Below are positions 1-6,402 of a stretch of DNA of 15,588 bases, in pieces. The position numbers and the translations under genes are program-made. The stretch is taken from the NCBI GenBank assembly GCA_023300065.1, contig JALZWJ010000146.1, positions 1-15,588 of the forward strand, read 5' to 3'. The notes under the pieces are model-generated. The model ran no database searches. It saw only the letters and a program-made list of their open reading frames with translations, and was not told where the DNA came from. Source of the stretch: Akkermansiaceae bacterium (GTDB lineage Bacteria > Verrucomicrobiota > Verrucomicrobiia > Verrucomicrobiales > Akkermansiaceae). How positions within the stretch are numbered: the first letter of the stretch is position 1; the number at the start of each line of letters is the position of its first letter.

Positions 1-336
1 GCTCTTTTGGATGATCCGAGGGTGACGGTGCTGAAGAAGGATGTTTTTAAGATCATGCAGGGTGGGCAGCGCTATGATGCGATTTTGTTAGATGTGGACA
101 ATAGTCCTGACCCGTTGGTGCAGAAGGGGAATGGGCGGCTTTATCAACGGCGTGGCTTAGAGATTGCAAGGGCTGCTTTGAGGCCACGGGGGAGGGCTGT
201 TTATTGGTCAGCGCATGAGGATCCGGGGTTTGTGAAGTTGCTGCGGAAGGTCTTTTCTCGCGTGGATGCGATCCCTGCGAAGGCGTATCCGCGGGCGAAG
301 CGGTTTACGCATACTTTGTTTTTGGCGGAGAGGTAG
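1..336 (+). CDS. Spermidine-synthase-like class I methyltransferase fold protein, 3' end only
   Basis: The gene runs in from beyond the left edge; 111 codons are visible in frame 1 and end at TAG. The fragment holds the second half of a Rossmann-type SAM-dependent fold as found in spermidine/spermine-synthase-like proteins. A conserved strand YDAILLDVDNSPDPL (about residues 25-39 of the visible part) is followed by a helix leading into an L-R-P-R-G-R turn and the strand AVYWSA. It ends in the usual C-terminal strand H-T-L-F-L-A. Family assignment rests on this pattern. The N-terminal glycine-rich SAM-binding loop lies outside the window, so substrate and catalytic competence cannot be judged. 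It is followed after 18 bases by a strong hairpin terminator, so it ends its transcript. Confidence 0.7.
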   Translation, partial: ALLDDPRVTVLKKDVFKIMQGGQRYDAILLDVDNSPDPLVQKGNGRLYQRRGLEIARAALRPRGRAVYWSAHEDPGFVKLLRKVFSRVDAIPAKAYPRAKRFTHTLFLAER

Positions 337-354
337 TTTGATGTTTTAGAAATA

Positions 355-390
355 AAAAACCCGGCACTGTCAGGGACAGGCCGGGTTTTT
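355..390. terminator. Bidirectional intrinsic terminator
   Basis: AAAAACCCGGC (355-365) pairs perfectly with GCCGGGTTTTT (380-390). An inner stem CTGTC/GACAG (367-371 with 375-379) closes on a 3-base loop, leaving one bulged A at 366. The stem is flanked by A-tracts on the left and T-tracts on the right, so it can end the + strand gene stopping at 336 and the - strand selenoprotein gene stopping at 418. Confidence 0.9.
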
Positions 391-417
391 CGTTTGAATT
401 TCTGGAAAGGGCAGTCC

Positions 418-981
418 TTAGAGTGGGCTACTTGTCTTAGTAGCAGTCTTGATGACTGACTTACGATTTGCGGTCATTTTACCGATCTTTTCCTCGTCGA
501 AGGAACCGGTAGAGGCCATGAGAAGGGTAATGTTGCCTTCGTTTACGAAGGCAGCACTGACTTCATCTAACTTTTCGAGATCGGCACGCAATCTCTCGTT
601 AGTCTGTGCTCATGTGCCACCGCTGATTGCGATGCTGTAGGTTTCTTGTGGGGAGGTAATCTCCTTTTTGCCGACACGCTCGACTTTGAGGCCGGACTTT
701 TCGAAGGCCTTACGGACGGTTCCTCGACTGATTTTTACGTCGTCTCCTGAAGTAGTGACGAAAGCAGTCATGCCGGAAAGCATGACTTTATCGACGCCTT
801 CCATTTTAGTCAAAGCCGCACGGGCTTTGCTTGCTGCGCCTCAACCACCACCGCTGAAGGACACGTTGTATCCTTGGATAGTTGATGCGGCGACCTCTTC
901 AGCAGTAGCCGAAGTCACCAAGGCGACTGGGGCGATTGCTCCGAAGGCACACAACATGCCAAATCTGATTTTTGAATTCAT
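418..981 (-). CDS. Exported selenoprotein with two HMA (MerP-like) repeats, Sec at residues 47 and 124
   Basis: One frame runs from ATG (979-981) to TAA (418-420), 187 codons, interrupted only by TGA at 841-843 and 610-612. Residues 1-27 form a Sec signal peptide (basic N-terminus, hydrophobic core, cleavage after A-T-A). Two repeats follow, about residues 38-104 and 115-180. Each begins Y-x4-S-G-G-(G/T)-U, offset by 77 residues, then a helix and, in repeat 1, L-x-K-M-E-G-V-D-K-V, as in heavy-metal-associated domains such as MerP. There HMA proteins have G-M-T-C-x-x-C. Here Sec takes the first Cys position, and the second Cys is Ala in repeat 1 and Thr in repeat 2. The only Cys (residue 11) lies in the signal peptide. 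Metal binding or selenol redox chemistry in the periplasm is inferred; the true role is unknown. The gene is monocistronic, between the rpsU terminator and the terminator at 355-390. The start fits the signal peptide, though no clear Shine-Dalgarno is seen. Stop-only translation would leave a 46-residue stub. Confidence 0.85.
577..612 (-). promoter_or_regulatory. Second UGA (Sec124) with bacterial SECIS-like hairpin
   Basis: The TGA codon is 610-612 read on the minus strand. Starting 15 nt after it, the mRNA forms GAGAUUG (595-589), loop CGUGC (588-584), CGAUCUC (583-577): a 7-bp stem with one U-G wobble and a 5-nt loop. The loop has the same sequence as the one after the first UGA although the stem sequences differ, and it starts 22 nt after the UGA instead of 19. 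A shared loop on unrelated stems is what a common SelB binding site would require. Confidence 0.78.
811..843 (-). promoter_or_regulatory. First UGA (Sec47) with bacterial SECIS-like hairpin
   Basis: The TGA codon is 841-843 read on the minus strand. Starting 12 nt after it, the mRNA forms CAAAGCC (829-823), loop CGUGC (822-818), GGCUUUG (817-811): a perfect 7-bp stem with a 5-nt loop. The loop's second base is G and is followed by U. Bacterial SECIS elements need a hairpin inside the reading frame just 3' of UGA with a G among the first loop bases, and SelB of E. coli contacts a loop G and U. The loop begins 19 nt after the UGA, within the usual range. The function is inferred from this fit. 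Confidence 0.78.
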
Positions 982-1051
982 ATCAGGGGTAGTTTAGCGT
1001 GTTCATTGATTCCTGCAAGGGGTGTTTTACGGATGAGGCGCTCCGCGCGAT

Positions 1052-1080
1052 ACTATAAGGGTGGAGAAGCTTACTGTTTT
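1052..1080 (-). promoter_or_regulatory. Candidate promoter for the selenoprotein gene
   Basis: On the minus strand a TATAGT (-10 like, 5 of 6 to TATAAT, plus 1052-1057) lies 17 nt downstream of AAAACA (weak -35, plus 1075-1080). It would give a leader of roughly 60 nt before the ATG at 981. The -35 is poor, so this is only a candidate. Confidence 0.25.
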
Positions 1081-1118
1081 AGGGCTCAGCTTGGTTGAGA
1101 TTGGATTGGGATGTGGGC

Positions 1119-1152
1119 AAAAAAGCACCTCGAAGGAGAATCCCGCGAGGTG
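1119..1152 (-). terminator. rpsU terminator
   Basis: CACCTCG (1126-1132) pairs with CGAGGTG (1146-1152) around a 13-nt loop. Read on the minus strand the stem is followed by G-C and six T residues (1124-1119). It lies 40 nt past the rpsU stop codon. A T-tract at 1155-1161 also follows on the plus strand, so it may work both ways. Confidence 0.8.
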
Positions 1153-1192
1153 AATTTTTTTGTTGGACCCAGTATGGGTGTTTTAAAAGAGT

Positions 1193-1450
1193 CTATTCGG
1201 CGTTGCGGGCTGCGGCTGCAGCGGCTGCGGTGGCGACTTGTCCTTCGCTCTGGAATCTCCAACGGACTTTATTGCGCTTAGGAGCGGTGCGGGCCTTGCG
1301 AATCGCACGGGTGATGGTGCTTTCGTGCGCACGACGGCGGCGCATCTCTTCAAGAATACCTTCTGTGTCGAGCTTGGTTTTCAAGCGCTTGAGAGCACGA
1401 TCTACGCTCTCTCCATTTTTGAGTTCAACTCCGCGAGTATGTTTTTCCAT
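1193..1450 (-). CDS. rpsU: 30S ribosomal protein bS21
   Basis: This 85-residue basic protein joins the small ribosomal subunit near the 3' end of 16S rRNA and assists initiation. The family pattern is visible: V-E-L-K-N-G-E-S-V-D-R-A-L-K-R-L-K (about residues 8-24), then E-G-I-L-E-E-M-R-R-R-R (about 30-40), and a basic stretch with K-R-N-K-V-R-W-R. The tail is extended by an alanine run, about residues 71-81, ending R-N-A-E. ATG at 1448-1450 is chosen because the protein then starts directly at the conserved domain; the open frame upstream to 1741 has no bS21-like sequence. No clear Shine-Dalgarno is seen. A candidate promoter lies just upstream and a terminator follows, so it is probably transcribed alone. 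In many bacteria rpsU has neighbours dnaG/rpoD or gatB-like genes; not so here. Confidence 0.93.
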   Translation of the reverse strand: MEKHTRGVELKNGESVDRALKRLKTKLDTEGILEEMRRRRAHESTITRAIRKARTAPKRNKVRWRFQSEGQVATAAAAAAARNAE

Positions 1451-1484
1451 GATAAAAATCCCCGGGGTCCAGCGGGGAGGCGGG

Positions 1485-1513
1485 ACGCTATGAGGACGTT
1501 GGGGTAGGGTCAA
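1485..1513 (-). promoter_or_regulatory. Candidate rpsU promoter
   Basis: Minus strand TTGACC (1513-1508, 5 of 6 to TTGACA), a 17-nt spacer, then TAGCGT (1490-1485), which keeps the T-A-x-x-x-T core of a -10 box. The implied start is about 28 nt upstream of the rpsU ATG. The rest of the rpsU to protease intergenic stretch (1514-1746) shows nothing else I can support; the protease promoter must lie there but I cannot place it. Confidence 0.42.
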
Positions 1514-1746
1514 GCCCCCATTTTTGGGAAAAGTGAGGATTTTGTAAATGAGGCGGCAGTCTGGCCGACTCTGGCTGACGATTCTCATTTGGTGTGCGGG
1601 GCTCTTTAGGTGTTCTGAGATGACAGTTTTGCCGCTGGGTGCCGTTCTATGTTGTGAACTCGGGCTGTTTGTAAATGGAATCGACAGTGGCCTGTATGCT
1701 GTCAAAGTCTCCTGACAGTCGGTTTTCGTTACTTTGGTCACGCTCT

Positions 1747-4089
1747 ATGCTCAAGCTCCCATCTTTTATCTCCTCCACTTGTGCCGCGTTTGGCCTGAGT
1801 GTTATTGTTTCGATGTCTGCTCCCGCCGCGGAGTTTGAGCTGGTGGGGCGGGAGATGACGCGGCTCCTGCAAAACGGGCATTACGCGCGTTTGCCATTTA
1901 ATGAGGATCTGAGTGTTCGTTTTTTGGAGCGCTATTTATCGCACCTAGATGGGGAGAAGACCTATTTCTTGCTTTCGGAGGTTGAGGAGTTCCGGCGCCT
2001 TTATGAGCGTAGCTTGCATGATCATATTAGTACGAAGACTTTTATGCCAATTGCGGAGCGGCTCTTTGATGTTTATCGGAGAAGGGTCACGGGACGGGTG
2101 TCCTACGTGCGCCAACTTTTGGAGATTGATCAATTCGATTTCGATGAGGAGCGCTCTGTGATGCGTGATCGTGAAGATGCGGAGTGGCCGGTGGATGGGC
2201 CTGCGATCCAGAAAATCTGGAGAGAGTCATTAGAGGAAATGATTCTCAGCGAGGAGGTTTACCGTGAACGCCTCCAAGCCCGCGCTCTAGCTACGGGGAA
2301 GCTAGATCCTTTTCGTGATGGCCCCACGGCGAAGGAAAAGGTCTCGCTTCGGTTTGATCGACTTCTGAAAACGGTCGAAGGGGTTAATCAGGAGGATATT
2401 ACAAATTATTTTCTGAGCGCTGTTACGAATGCTTATGATCCACATAGCGAGTATTTTAGCGCGAATGAGATGGAGCAGTTTAGGATCGATGTGAGTAATG
2501 CTCTTGTCGGGATCGGAGCGCGGCTCTCGATGAATGATCAGGGGGAGACGGAGATTTACGGTATCGTGAATGATGGACCGGCGGATCGCCATGGTGAGCT
2601 TGAGCTGGGTGACCGGGTTATCGCGATTTCACCCGAGAATGACGGGGTGTGGGAGGATATTATGTTCAAGCCCATCAATAAGGTCATTGAGTATATTTTA
2701 GGGGAAGAAGGTTCACCTGTGGGGCTTCGGGTGAACCGGGAGCTTGATGGAGTAGATGAGGTTCTAGAAATTGTGATTCCACGTGGAGTGGTCACGCTGG
2801 AGGATGATCTGGTCTCGGCTAAAATCTACGAATACAAGAAGGTGATAGAGGTGGAGATTGAGGAGATTGAGGAGATTGAGGAGATTGAGGAGATTGAAGG
2901 AGTTGAAGGAGTTGAAGGAGTTGAGGAGGTTGAGGAGGTTGAGGAGGTTGAGGAAGTGGTGGAGTTTACGAAGTTGGCGGTCATCACGGTGCCTTCATTT
3001 TATTTTGATTTTGATGATGTTGGAAATCGTGTTTCGGTCGATGTGGAGCGATTGTTGAAGAGGCTAAAGACGGAGGAGATTGATGGGATCATGCTCGATC
3101 TCCGTGATAATGGAGGGGGCTCGCTGTCCGAAGTGCAGCGGATGACGGGTTTATTTATGGGTCGAGGTCCCGTGGTGCAGGTGAAGGCGCTTAATGGGCA
3201 GGTTCGCTCGTTGAAATCGCTCCACCGTAAGCCGCTTTATGATGGCCCGCTCATCGTCCTTACTAACCGGGGGAGCGCCTCGGCGACTGAGATTTTAGCG
3301 GGGGCATTGCAGGACTATAATCGAGCGGTGATCGTGGGGGCGGCGGCGACTTATGGAAAAGGGACAGTTCAAAAAACGATGGATATCGCTGACTACATGC
3401 CCATCTTTTCTGATCGCGCACGGGCGGGTTGGTTGAAGCTTACTTTCCAAAAATACTACCGTGTTTCTGGGAGTTCAGTGCAGATTAAAGGGGTGGTTCC
3501 TGATTTGATTCTTCCTGACATGAGCGATGCTTATGAGGTTGGCGAGGGCTACGAGAAATACGCACTTCCGCATGATGTGATTCGCGCGGCAGATGCTTTT
3601 AAGCCCCGTGAGAGATCGGGGCTTTTTATCGCTCATCTCCAAGATCGGAGTCGACAAAGGATGGAGAACGAACCGTATTTTAAATACCTTTTGAGTGATA
3701 TTGGGCGAGCTAAGGATGAGATTGCGGAGAATGTGATATCGCTGAAGCGTGAGACTCGTCTCGCGCAACTCGATGAAAGTGAACAGCGCCGAAAAACCCG
3801 CAAGGAAGAGCGACAGGCCCGCTTCGCGACCGTGGAAGAACTTGATCAAAAAACCTTTAAGATTTTCCGTCTCAAGCTTGATGATCTTGATCGTGACGAG
3901 CTTCCGCTTTTGGATTTTGATGATCACTCGGAGGATCACATACGTGAGGCCGTTGATGAACTCGCGGATTTAGAGGAGTCGCTGAAGTGGCCGAGTGGGA
4001 TTGATGCTGTAAAGCGAGAGGGCTTAGGAGTCCTCCATGATTTGGTCGATGCCGCACGAGCTGGGCGGGCTACAGGCGGGATTAAGTAG
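1747..4089 (+). CDS. prc: Carboxy-terminal processing (tail-specific) protease, S41A family
   Basis: A 780-residue exported serine protease of the Prc/Tsp type, which clips or degrades periplasmic proteins from their C-termini. From ATG 1747 the first 28 residues are a signal peptide ending A-P-A-A. An ATG in frame at 1675 would prepend 24 residues, so 1747 is preferred. Order: helical N-terminal Prc domain (about 30-245, with F-L-E-R-Y-L-S-H-L-D and Y-D-P-H-S-E-Y-F), PDZ (about 249-345), an acidic tandem repeat (369-404), the S41 catalytic domain (about 407-580) and a charged C-terminal tail. The Ser-Lys dyad is visible: S512 in G-S-A-S-A-T-E and K538 in Y-G-K-G-T-V-Q, one residue further apart than I count in E. 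coli Prc. D-L-R-D-N-G-G-G is also present. The repeat sits between PDZ and protease domains, where the two communicate. E. coli Prc is 682 residues, so this one is long. The gene stands alone, convergent with the cytochrome gene. Confidence 0.9.
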   Translation: MLKLPSFISSTCAAFGLSVIVSMSAPAAEFELVGREMTRLLQNGHYARLPFNEDLSVRFLERYLSHLDGEKTYFLLSEVEEFRRLYERSLHDHISTKTFMPIAERLFDVYRRRVTGRVSYVRQLLEIDQFDFDEERSVMRDREDAEWPVDGPAIQKIWRESLEEMILSEEVYRERLQARALATGKLDPFRDGPTAKEKVSLRFDRLLKTVEGVNQEDITNYFLSAVTNAYDPHSEYFSANEMEQFRIDVSNALVGIGARLSMNDQGETEIYGIVNDGPADRHGELELGDRVIAISPENDGVWEDIMFKPINKVIEYILGEEGSPVGLRVNRELDGVDEVLEIVIPRGVVTLEDDLVSAKIYEYKKVIEVEIEEIEEIEEIEEIEGVEGVEGVEEVEEVEEVEEVVEFTKLAVITVPSFYFDFDDVGNRVSVDVERLLKRLKTEEIDGIMLDLRDNGGGSLSEVQRMTGLFMGRGPVVQVKALNGQVRSLKSLHRKPLYDGPLIVLTNRGSASATEILAGALQDYNRAVIVGAAATYGKGTVQKTMDIADYMPIFSDRARAGWLKLTFQKYYRVSGSSVQIKGVVPDLILPDMSDAYEVGEGYEKYALPHDVIRAADAFKPRERSGLFIAHLQDRSRQRMENEPYFKYLLSDIGRAKDEIAENVISLKRETRLAQLDESEQRRKTRKEERQARFATVEELDQKTFKIFRLKLDDLDRDELPLLDFDDHSEDHIREAVDELADLEESLKWPSGIDAVKREGLGVLHDLVDAARAGRATGGIK
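2851..2958 (+). repeat. 12-unit, 9-bp in-frame tandem repeat coding an acidic strip
   Basis: Twelve consecutive 9-base units inside the S41 protease gene: GTGGAGATT, then GAGGAGATT four times, GAAGGAGTT three times, GAGGAGGTT three times, and GAGGAAGTG. They code for V-E-I, E-E-I x4, E-G-V x3, E-E-V x4 (residues 369-404). Identical units are grouped in blocks, which is the pattern left by slippage or unequal exchange. The repeat keeps the frame. Confidence 0.95.
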
Positions 4090-4120
4090 CAGACAAGATG
4101 AAGGCGGGGATAAGGTGGCG

Positions 4121-4134
4121 GGGGATACCTCCCC
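4121..4134. terminator. Possible weak shared terminator between convergent genes
   Basis: GGGGA (4121-4125), loop TACC, TCCCC (4130-4134) forms a compact GC stem between the protease stop (4089) and the cytochrome stop (4149). The downstream T-run is poor on the plus strand (TCTTTT after 5 other bases). It is the only hairpin I see in this convergent gap. Confidence 0.3.
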
Positions 4135-4148
4135 TCGTGTCTTTTCGC

Positions 4149-6095
4149 CTACTCGGTTGGTCGCGGGCAATTTGCAGGTTTCCCTTTGAGGCTCTGCCAT
4201 TCTTGCGTCCAGGCCTTCGATTCGCGGATGAGTAAACCAAGGTTGGTGATGTTAAAGTCGCTTTTCTTGAGTTCTCCAGCGAGCCATTCGAGGAGGTCAG
4301 CATGTTCTGGAAGAGGGTCGCTCGTTCCTAGAGAGTGAGCGAGGGGGGAGCCAAAGTGCCTTCTCCAAATCTCATTAGCGAGAGAGCGGGACAAGAGGTC
4401 CTTGTTCAGGCTTTGTGCGAATTTGAGGCGGTTTTTAAATTTGCGTGGTTCCTGTGAGTTCGCCTCGCGCTCTGCCTCCGTCTCTGTTTTTTCGGCCATC
4501 ACTAAGTAAGCTGGCAAGGCGTCTTCTGTCTTGAGGAGTTTTCGCCCTAGGCTTAGGATGCGTGCTTGGCGTTCTTTTTCTCCCTTTCCAAAGTGCCGTT
4601 GATAGAAGTCGCGGAGATCTCCGCCTTCTTGGTAGGATTTTACGAGGCTTGTTCCATCGAAGATTTGCCGAACTCCAATCGGGGTTAAGACATCAGCGTA
4701 GAGTTGGAATTCATCGAGTAAGAGTCCCTTGCCTGAGACGACTAAGGCCTCGTTCTTAGGTAAGACTGATTTCATGAGCTCAGTGGCCGTGGTCTCCATT
4801 TTGACGGGGAAGCCATTTAAATAGATTTGTATCCCTGAGGCGAGGCGGGTGCCGTCATAACTCACGGCGACATGGGCCCAGCGATGTGGTGCGATTTGTG
4901 GTAATTGTGAAGTCGCGGCCATTGCCAGTTGTGGCCAGAAACGGGTCCAGCGTGCTTGGAGTTTTCCGCCCATTACGCGGAACTCGAAGCCTCGCTCGCG
5001 CGATCCAATTGTGACGATTGGAGTATCGTCCAGTGCTTCTGGTCCGAGCTTAATCCAAGTTGAAATTGTGAAGCGATCTAACTCGCTGCTCCCTGGGAGT
5101 TCCGTCAAGATGAGTTGGTTCAGGCCATTGAAAAACAAGCCCTGTCCATGGATGCCATCGCCCGCGGTGAGGTCCTTGCCATCTGCCTTTACCGAGCCCA
5201 TGGGGGCGAGGTTGTGGAGGTGGCCGCCCTCGAAGGAGTAGGCTGCGACTAGCCCGGGTAAAGATGGGACGCCCTCGTCGAGGGCGAGCCAGTTAAGGTA
5301 ATCATCATCATCTGCTGCGGCGCTTTTTGATGCGTCTACCACCGCCGCTTTGAGTTCCTTGATCCTCATCGCTTCTTCCTCGCTGACTTTGACTAAGAGA
5401 GGGGGGAGGGCCTTGGGCAGATGATCGTAGGGGGTTGTAAAAAGATCGGCTAATTCTTGGTAGCGAGAGTGTGGCCATTTTTCGCTCGGATGATCGTGGC
5501 AGCTTGCGCACTCAATTCTTAGCCCTAGGAATTCTCGGGCCACCTTAGTCGCTCGCCAATGCGGAGTGTCGTCGCCTTGACGTAGGTAACCAGTGGAGAC
5601 CGCCCGCATTTTGTCCGGCATTAAATCGCCCGCTAAGAGGTCTACGACTGATGCGGTAAACATGGCCTGAGGGGCCTCACGTGGTTCGGCCTTTTCTGGG
5701 GCTGATTTTAGGAAGTCATCGATCGAGTTGCCCTCCACTTTACGTAAAGGCGTCTCGGCCCAGTGCGAGTCCATGAGGCGTCCTTGCTCGACCCATTTTT
5801 TTAAAAGCTCGGGGGTTTGGATGTCCTCTTTATGAGCATGGAGGACGTCCCATCCGGCGGGGTCATGGAGAGGGATGTCAGTGTGGCAGGAGACGCAGTT
5901 CTCAATTAAAATCGGCCGGACTTCTGTTGAGAAAGAGATTCGAGGTGCCTCGACAGGTCTACGAGGCTTCACTTCCGTGGAGTCGTTCTTACAAGCAGTC
6001 AAGGCAAACAGGGGGAGGGGGAGCCAGATCAATCGCACGCCGAAAGCTAAGATGGAATTGTCGCTGAGGTCAATCCTGAGACGTTGGTTCGTCAT
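4149..6095 (-). CDS. Di-heme planctomycete-type cytochrome c lipoprotein with LamG domain (PSCyt1/DUF1549/DUF1553 type)
   Basis: Encodes 648 residues from ATG 6093-6095; a TTG nine bases upstream is possible but less likely. It begins with a lipoprotein signal, lipobox L-T-A-C with lipidation Cys35. A first heme motif C-V-S-C-H (67-71) follows V-R-P-I-L-I-E-N, the hallmark of planctomycete cytochrome c (PSCyt1). A second, C-A-S-C-H-D-H-P (196-203), lies in a DUF1549-like part. A LamG/concanavalin-like beta sandwich (about 280-470) starts near L-V-A-A-Y-S-F-E and includes F-T-I-S-T-W-I-K-L and A-H-V-A-V-S-Y-D-G-T. The C-terminus has the start of DUF1553 (L-A-N-E-I-W-R-R-H-F-G) but ends about 75 residues later, shorter than usual for that domain. 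In PVC bacteria such proteins are abundant, often beside DUF1501 sulfatase-like partners and linked to polysaccharide use; no partner is seen here. Electron transfer or glycan binding at the outer envelope is inferred. It is divergent from the barrel gene at 6403. Confidence 0.82.
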   Translation of the reverse strand: MTNQRLRIDLSDNSILAFGVRLIWLPLPLFALTACKNDSTEVKPRRPVEAPRISFSTEVRPILIENCVSCHTDIPLHDPAGWDVLHAHKEDIQTPELLKKWVEQGRLMDSHWAETPLRKVEGNSIDDFLKSAPEKAEPREAPQAMFTASVVDLLAGDLMPDKMRAVSTGYLRQGDDTPHWRATKVAREFLGLRIECASCHDHPSEKWPHSRYQELADLFTTPYDHLPKALPPLLVKVSEEEAMRIKELKAAVVDASKSAAADDDDYLNWLALDEGVPSLPGLVAAYSFEGGHLHNLAPMGSVKADGKDLTAGDGIHGQGLFFNGLNQLILTELPGSSELDRFTISTWIKLGPEALDDTPIVTIGSRERGFEFRVMGGKLQARWTRFWPQLAMAATSQLPQIAPHRWAHVAVSYDGTRLASGIQIYLNGFPVKMETTATELMKSVLPKNEALVVSGKGLLLDEFQLYADVLTPIGVRQIFDGTSLVKSYQEGGDLRDFYQRHFGKGEKERQARILSLGRKLLKTEDALPAYLVMAEKTETEAEREANSQEPRKFKNRLKFAQSLNKDLLSRSLANEIWRRHFGSPLAHSLGTSDPLPEHADLLEWLAGELKKSDFNITNLGLLIRESKAWTQEWQSLKGKPANCPRPTE

Positions 6096-6402
6096 TTCTA
6101 TCAAGCTTTTAGCTTCTTCCGTTATTTAAAGATTGATGAACGGAAATTACTCGAGCGATGAGTGATGCTGAATGTCTCTTAAAAGGGACGGGCGATCCTG
6201 TGCATGAGCCTCGGATACCTTAGCATTCTAGTTTGCTTTTTATTATGGGACTCTTTATTTAGCCCGTAGCGACGATCGCTCGAGTTGGGAAGCACAAAAA
6301 TAGGCGGTTGATGATGAAAAAAAATCATAGGAATGATTGTCAAAGCGCTCTGGGAAAGTTATCTAACCACTTCGTTGGTTTCAAGGAGCCACCCCCATTA
6401 TT
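6096..6402. other. Divergent intergenic region, about 300 bases
   Basis: It must hold the promoters of the cytochrome (-) and barrel (+) genes, but no convincing -35/-10 pair stands out. An A-rich tract (AAAAAAAATCATAGGAATGATTG, described here in two parts: eight A at about 6319-6326, then an imperfect AATCAT/ATGATT inverted repeat) lies upstream of the barrel gene. An AAGGAG at 6383-6388 lies 14 bases before the barrel ATG, a long but usable ribosome-site spacing. The 11-bp inverted repeat at 6149-6285 is listed separately. No coding sequence is supported. Confidence 0.5.
6149..6285. repeat. 11-bp inverted repeat pair around a 115-bp core
   Basis: ACTCGAGCGAT at 6149-6159 is the exact reverse complement of 6275-6285. 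The arms enclose 115 bp with no supported gene. No target-site duplication is evident outside the arms. It could be a widely spaced operator pair, the base of a structured RNA, or the ends of a small non-autonomous element; the sequence alone does not decide. Confidence 0.5.

Noticed and set aside
610..843. TGA codons in the 418-981 gene as Trp or Gly under an alternative genetic code
   Set aside because: TGA ends the NlpC/P60 gene (12325) and the kinase gene (14788) at sensible points, and no other long gene in the window has an in-frame TGA. Trp fits neither S-G-G motif, and the codons align with a metal-ligand Cys position.
418..981. The same gene as a pseudogene with two nonsense mutations
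   Set aside because: Both TGAs fall at the equivalent position of two repeats, each with a hairpin downstream, and there is no frameshift or other stop. Random decay would not choose these sites.
668..997. Plus-strand open frame opposite the selenoprotein gene
   Set aside because: It is the antisense shadow of the minus-strand gene, with no domain pattern and no start signal. Its length comes from the coding constraint on the other strand.
1451..1741. N-terminal extension of the rpsU frame to an upstream start
   Set aside because: The added residues have no bS21 similarity and bS21 starts directly at its conserved region. The extension also covers the candidate rpsU promoter.
6158..6223. 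21-codon open frame in the divergent intergenic region
   Set aside because: Too short to be significant, no ribosome site, no recognisable feature, and it overlaps the left arm of the inverted repeat.
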